A DNA stretch of 16,502 nt, from the NCBI GenBank assembly GCA_947465365.1, contig CANIAV010000005.1:1-16502 (forward strand), given 5' to 3'. The notes beneath the pieces are model-generated. The model was not told where the DNA came from, ran no database searches, and saw only the letters and a list, made by a program, of their open reading frames with translations. Below, piece by piece: positions 14,650 to 16,502 of the stretch; the first letter of the stretch is position 1, and the number at the start of each line of letters is the position of its first letter. The stretch comes from Actinomycetota bacterium. GTDB taxonomy: Bacteria; Actinomycetota; Actinomycetes; Nanopelagicales; Nanopelagicaceae. Made by a program: the position numbers and the translations under genes.

Positions 14650-16502
14650 GTGACGACCCCAAACCGCAGCAGACCAGCCGGCGCGCTTCGCCAGGCCCTG
14701 GCTACGCGCACGGTTATCGCAGATGGTGCAATGGGAACGATGCTGCAAGAGGCCGATCCGACTATGGATGATTTTCAAGGCCACGAAGGTTGCAACGAGA
14801 TTCTCAACGTTTCGCGCCCAGATATCGTCCGTTCGGTGCACGATCAATATCTCGCCGCCGGCGTAGATGCGATTGAGACAAATACCTTTGGTGCTAACTG
14901 GGCGAACTTGGCCGAATATGGAATTGAGGATCGGATCTACGAGTTAGCTTATGCAGGCGCAGTAATTGCGCGAGAGGCAGCCGATGCCGTTGCAACACCG
15001 GATAATCCACGATTCGTATTAGGTTCACTCGGTCCTGGCACAAAACTTCCTTCACTCGGACATACGACATATAGCTTTTTAAAGCAGGCTTACTACACCG
15101 CATCCAAGGGTCTTTTAGATGGAAATTGTGATGCACTTTTAATTGAAACAACGCAAGATTTATTGCAGGCGAAAGCTGCAGTTAACGGTGCGCGCCAAGC
15201 GATAGCAGAAGCCGATTTCGACGTTGTGCTAATTGCACAAGTAACTGTTGAAACAACGGGCACGATGCTTTTGGGATCAGAAATCGGCGCAGCGCTAAAC
15301 GCTTTGGAGCCACTAGAGATAGATTTGATCGGACTTAATTGCGCAACTGGCCCTGCCGAAATGTCAGAACATTTACGTTACTTATCAAAGTTTGCACATT
15401 GTGCAATCTCAGTAATGCCAAATGCTGGCTTGCCAATCTTGGGCGCCAAAGGTGCAGAATATCCATTAGGTCCAGATGAATTAGCGCAAGCGCTGGAGAC
15501 CTTCGTTGGTGATTATGGAATCTCCCTAATTGGTGGCTGCTGCGGAACCACACCTGCGCATTTACGTGCAGTAGTTGCCAAGCTCGGGGCGAAAACGATT
15601 CCTTTACGTACCAGTTCGATTGATCCAGGTGCCTCATCCCTCTACCAATATGTACCGTTCCGACAAGATAAGACTTACCTGGCAATTGGTGAGCGCACCA
15701 ACGCAAATGGATCGCGCGCATTTCGCGATGCGCTAGTTGCCGAAGATTGGGAAACCTGCGTTGAAATCGCGCGAGATCAGATCCGCGATGGCGCACATAT
15801 GTTGGATTTATCAGTTGATTATGTAGGTCGCGATGGCGCTAAAGATATGACGGAACTTGCAACTCGCTTTGCCACTGCTTCAACTCTGCCGATCGTTTTA
15901 GATTCGACAGAACCGGCGGTTATAAAGGCAGGACTTGAGGCCCTTGGCGGACGAAGCGTAATTAATTCGGTCAACTATGAAGATGGCGATGGCCCAACTT
16001 CACGCTTTGCCAAAATTATGCCGCTTGTGAAAGAGCATGGTGCATCGGTAGTTGCCTTGACAATCGATGAAGAAGGTCAAGCACGCGATTGCGAATGGAA
16101 GTTACGCGTTGCCCGTCGTTTGATTAAAGATCTCACGAAAAACTGGCAGATGCAGACCGGTGATATTTTAATTGATTGTTTAACTTTTCCGATTGCAACT
16201 GGGCAAGAGGAAACCCGTCGCGATGGCATTGAAACAATTAACGCAATTCGCGCCCTAAAGGCGGAATATCCAGAAGTACAGACGACTCTGGGAGTCTCCA
16301 ACGTCTCCTTCGGCTTAAATCCGGCGGCTCGAGTCGTACTTAATTCAGTCTTCCTTCATGAATGTGTAAATGCTGGACTCGATTCTGCAATTGTTCATCC
16401 CTCGAAGATCACGCCGTTATCTCGTATCGATGAACGTCAGCGCGAAGTTGCCTTAGATCTGATTTATGATCGGCGCAGATACGAGGGCGAGACATGCATA
16501 TA
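14650..16502 (+). CDS. metH: Cobalamin-dependent methionine synthase (N-terminal part, truncated by window)
   Basis: Transfers a methyl group from methyltetrahydrofolate through cobalamin to homocysteine, making methionine. The frame is open from GTG 14650 to the window edge, giving 617 complete codons. ADGAMGTML (24-32) opens the homocysteine-binding barrel; its zinc ligands are Cys231 in GLNCATGP and Cys297/Cys298 in GGCCGTT. The folate-binding (pterin) domain follows from about residue 340, with GERTNANGS (347-355), LDLSVDYVGRDG and VLDSTEPAV, then SNVSFGL near the end. The cobalamin-binding and SAM-reactivation domains should lie beyond the window. The start has no Shine-Dalgarno but TAACCT 7 bases upstream. 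With only 28 bases before it, no cobalamin riboswitch can fit in the intergenic gap. Confidence 0.95.
   Translation, partial: MTTPNRSRPAGALRQALATRTVIADGAMGTMLQEADPTMDDFQGHEGCNEILNVSRPDIVRSVHDQYLAAGVDAIETNTFGANWANLAEYGIEDRIYELAYAGAVIAREAADAVATPDNPRFVLGSLGPGTKLPSLGHTTYSFLKQAYYTASKGLLDGNCDALLIETTQDLLQAKAAVNGARQAIAEADFDVVLIAQVTVETTGTMLLGSEIGAALNALEPLEIDLIGLNCATGPAEMSEHLRYLSKFAHCAISVMPNAGLPILGAKGAEYPLGPDELAQALETFVGDYGISLIGGCCGTTPAHLRAVVAKLGAKTIPLRTSSIDPGASSLYQYVPFRQDKTYLAIGERTNANGSRAFRDALVAEDWETCVEIARDQIRDGAHMLDLSVDYVGRDGAKDMTELATRFATASTLPIVLDSTEPAVIKAGLEALGGRSVINSVNYEDGDGPTSRFAKIMPLVKEHGASVVALTIDEEGQARDCEWKLRVARRLIKDLTKNWQMQTGDILIDCLTFPIATGQEETRRDGIETINAIRALKAEYPEVQTTLGVSNVSFGLNPAARVVLNSVFLHECVNAGLDSAIVHPSKITPLSRIDERQREVALDLIYDRRRYEGETCI

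Noticed and set aside
15335-15796. 153-codon minus-strand frame opposite metH
   Set aside because: Rich in His, Arg and Leu, as expected for the antisense of this coding frame; metH motifs run uninterrupted through it.

Overview
The window is bacterial chromosome and reads as a compact, streamlined actinobacterium. Lineage evidence comes from mshC (mycothiol ligase), the actinobacterial trio of MSMEG_4193-type phosphatase, DUF3090 protein and SCO1664-type kinase-fold protein, and a PAC2-family protein next to metH. The same neighbourhood, with metH, PAC2, mshC and the trio close together, is known in Mycobacterium tuberculosis (Rv2124c-Rv2135c). Base composition is clearly below that of Streptomyces or Mycobacterium. 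Small genome spacing plus moderate GC suggests a freshwater acI/Nanopelagicales-type organism; this placement is inference, not proven by the window.

Layout. Bases 1-77 hold the tail of an unrecognised gene that overlaps ung (77-721, +). A terminator hairpin separates ung from a minus-strand purine permease (781-2217). A YczE-like membrane protein (2317-2997, -) and a DUF554 membrane protein (3049-3783, +) diverge from a 51-bp gap. A minus-strand transcription unit follows, read from 8065 down to 3787: tRNA-Leu(GAG), apt, an OafA-type acyltransferase with an SGNH domain, tdk, and a zinc alcohol dehydrogenase. Two junctions are 4-bp overlaps (GTGA and ATGA), so it looks like one operon. An M20 metallopeptidase (8179-9516, +) converges on an aldo/keto reductase (9521-10465, -). 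From 10515 to 13743 a plus-strand operon carries the histidine phosphatase, DUF3090, SCO1664-family protein and mshC. PAC2 (13740-14621, -) and metH (14650 to the window end, +, truncated) diverge from a 28-bp gap.

How they work together. The left half is rich in nucleobase and nucleoside salvage and DNA uracil repair: purine uptake, adenine to AMP, thymidine to dTMP, uracil excision. The right half is a sulfur/thiol neighbourhood: mycothiol synthesis and methionine synthesis, with two conserved actinobacterial proteins of unknown job.

No mobile element, CRISPR array, rRNA or phage gene was seen. Nothing here is clearly an undescribed system. The most interesting signals are a repeated leaderless start arrangement (TANNNT 6-8 bases before the start codon at eight transcription-unit heads or internal starts), the overlapping divergent promoters of PAC2 and metH, an aldo/keto reductase that lacks its catalytic histidine, and the uncharacterised kinase-fold gene translationally linked to the mycothiol ligase operon. 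No stretch over 300 bases lacks a gene.
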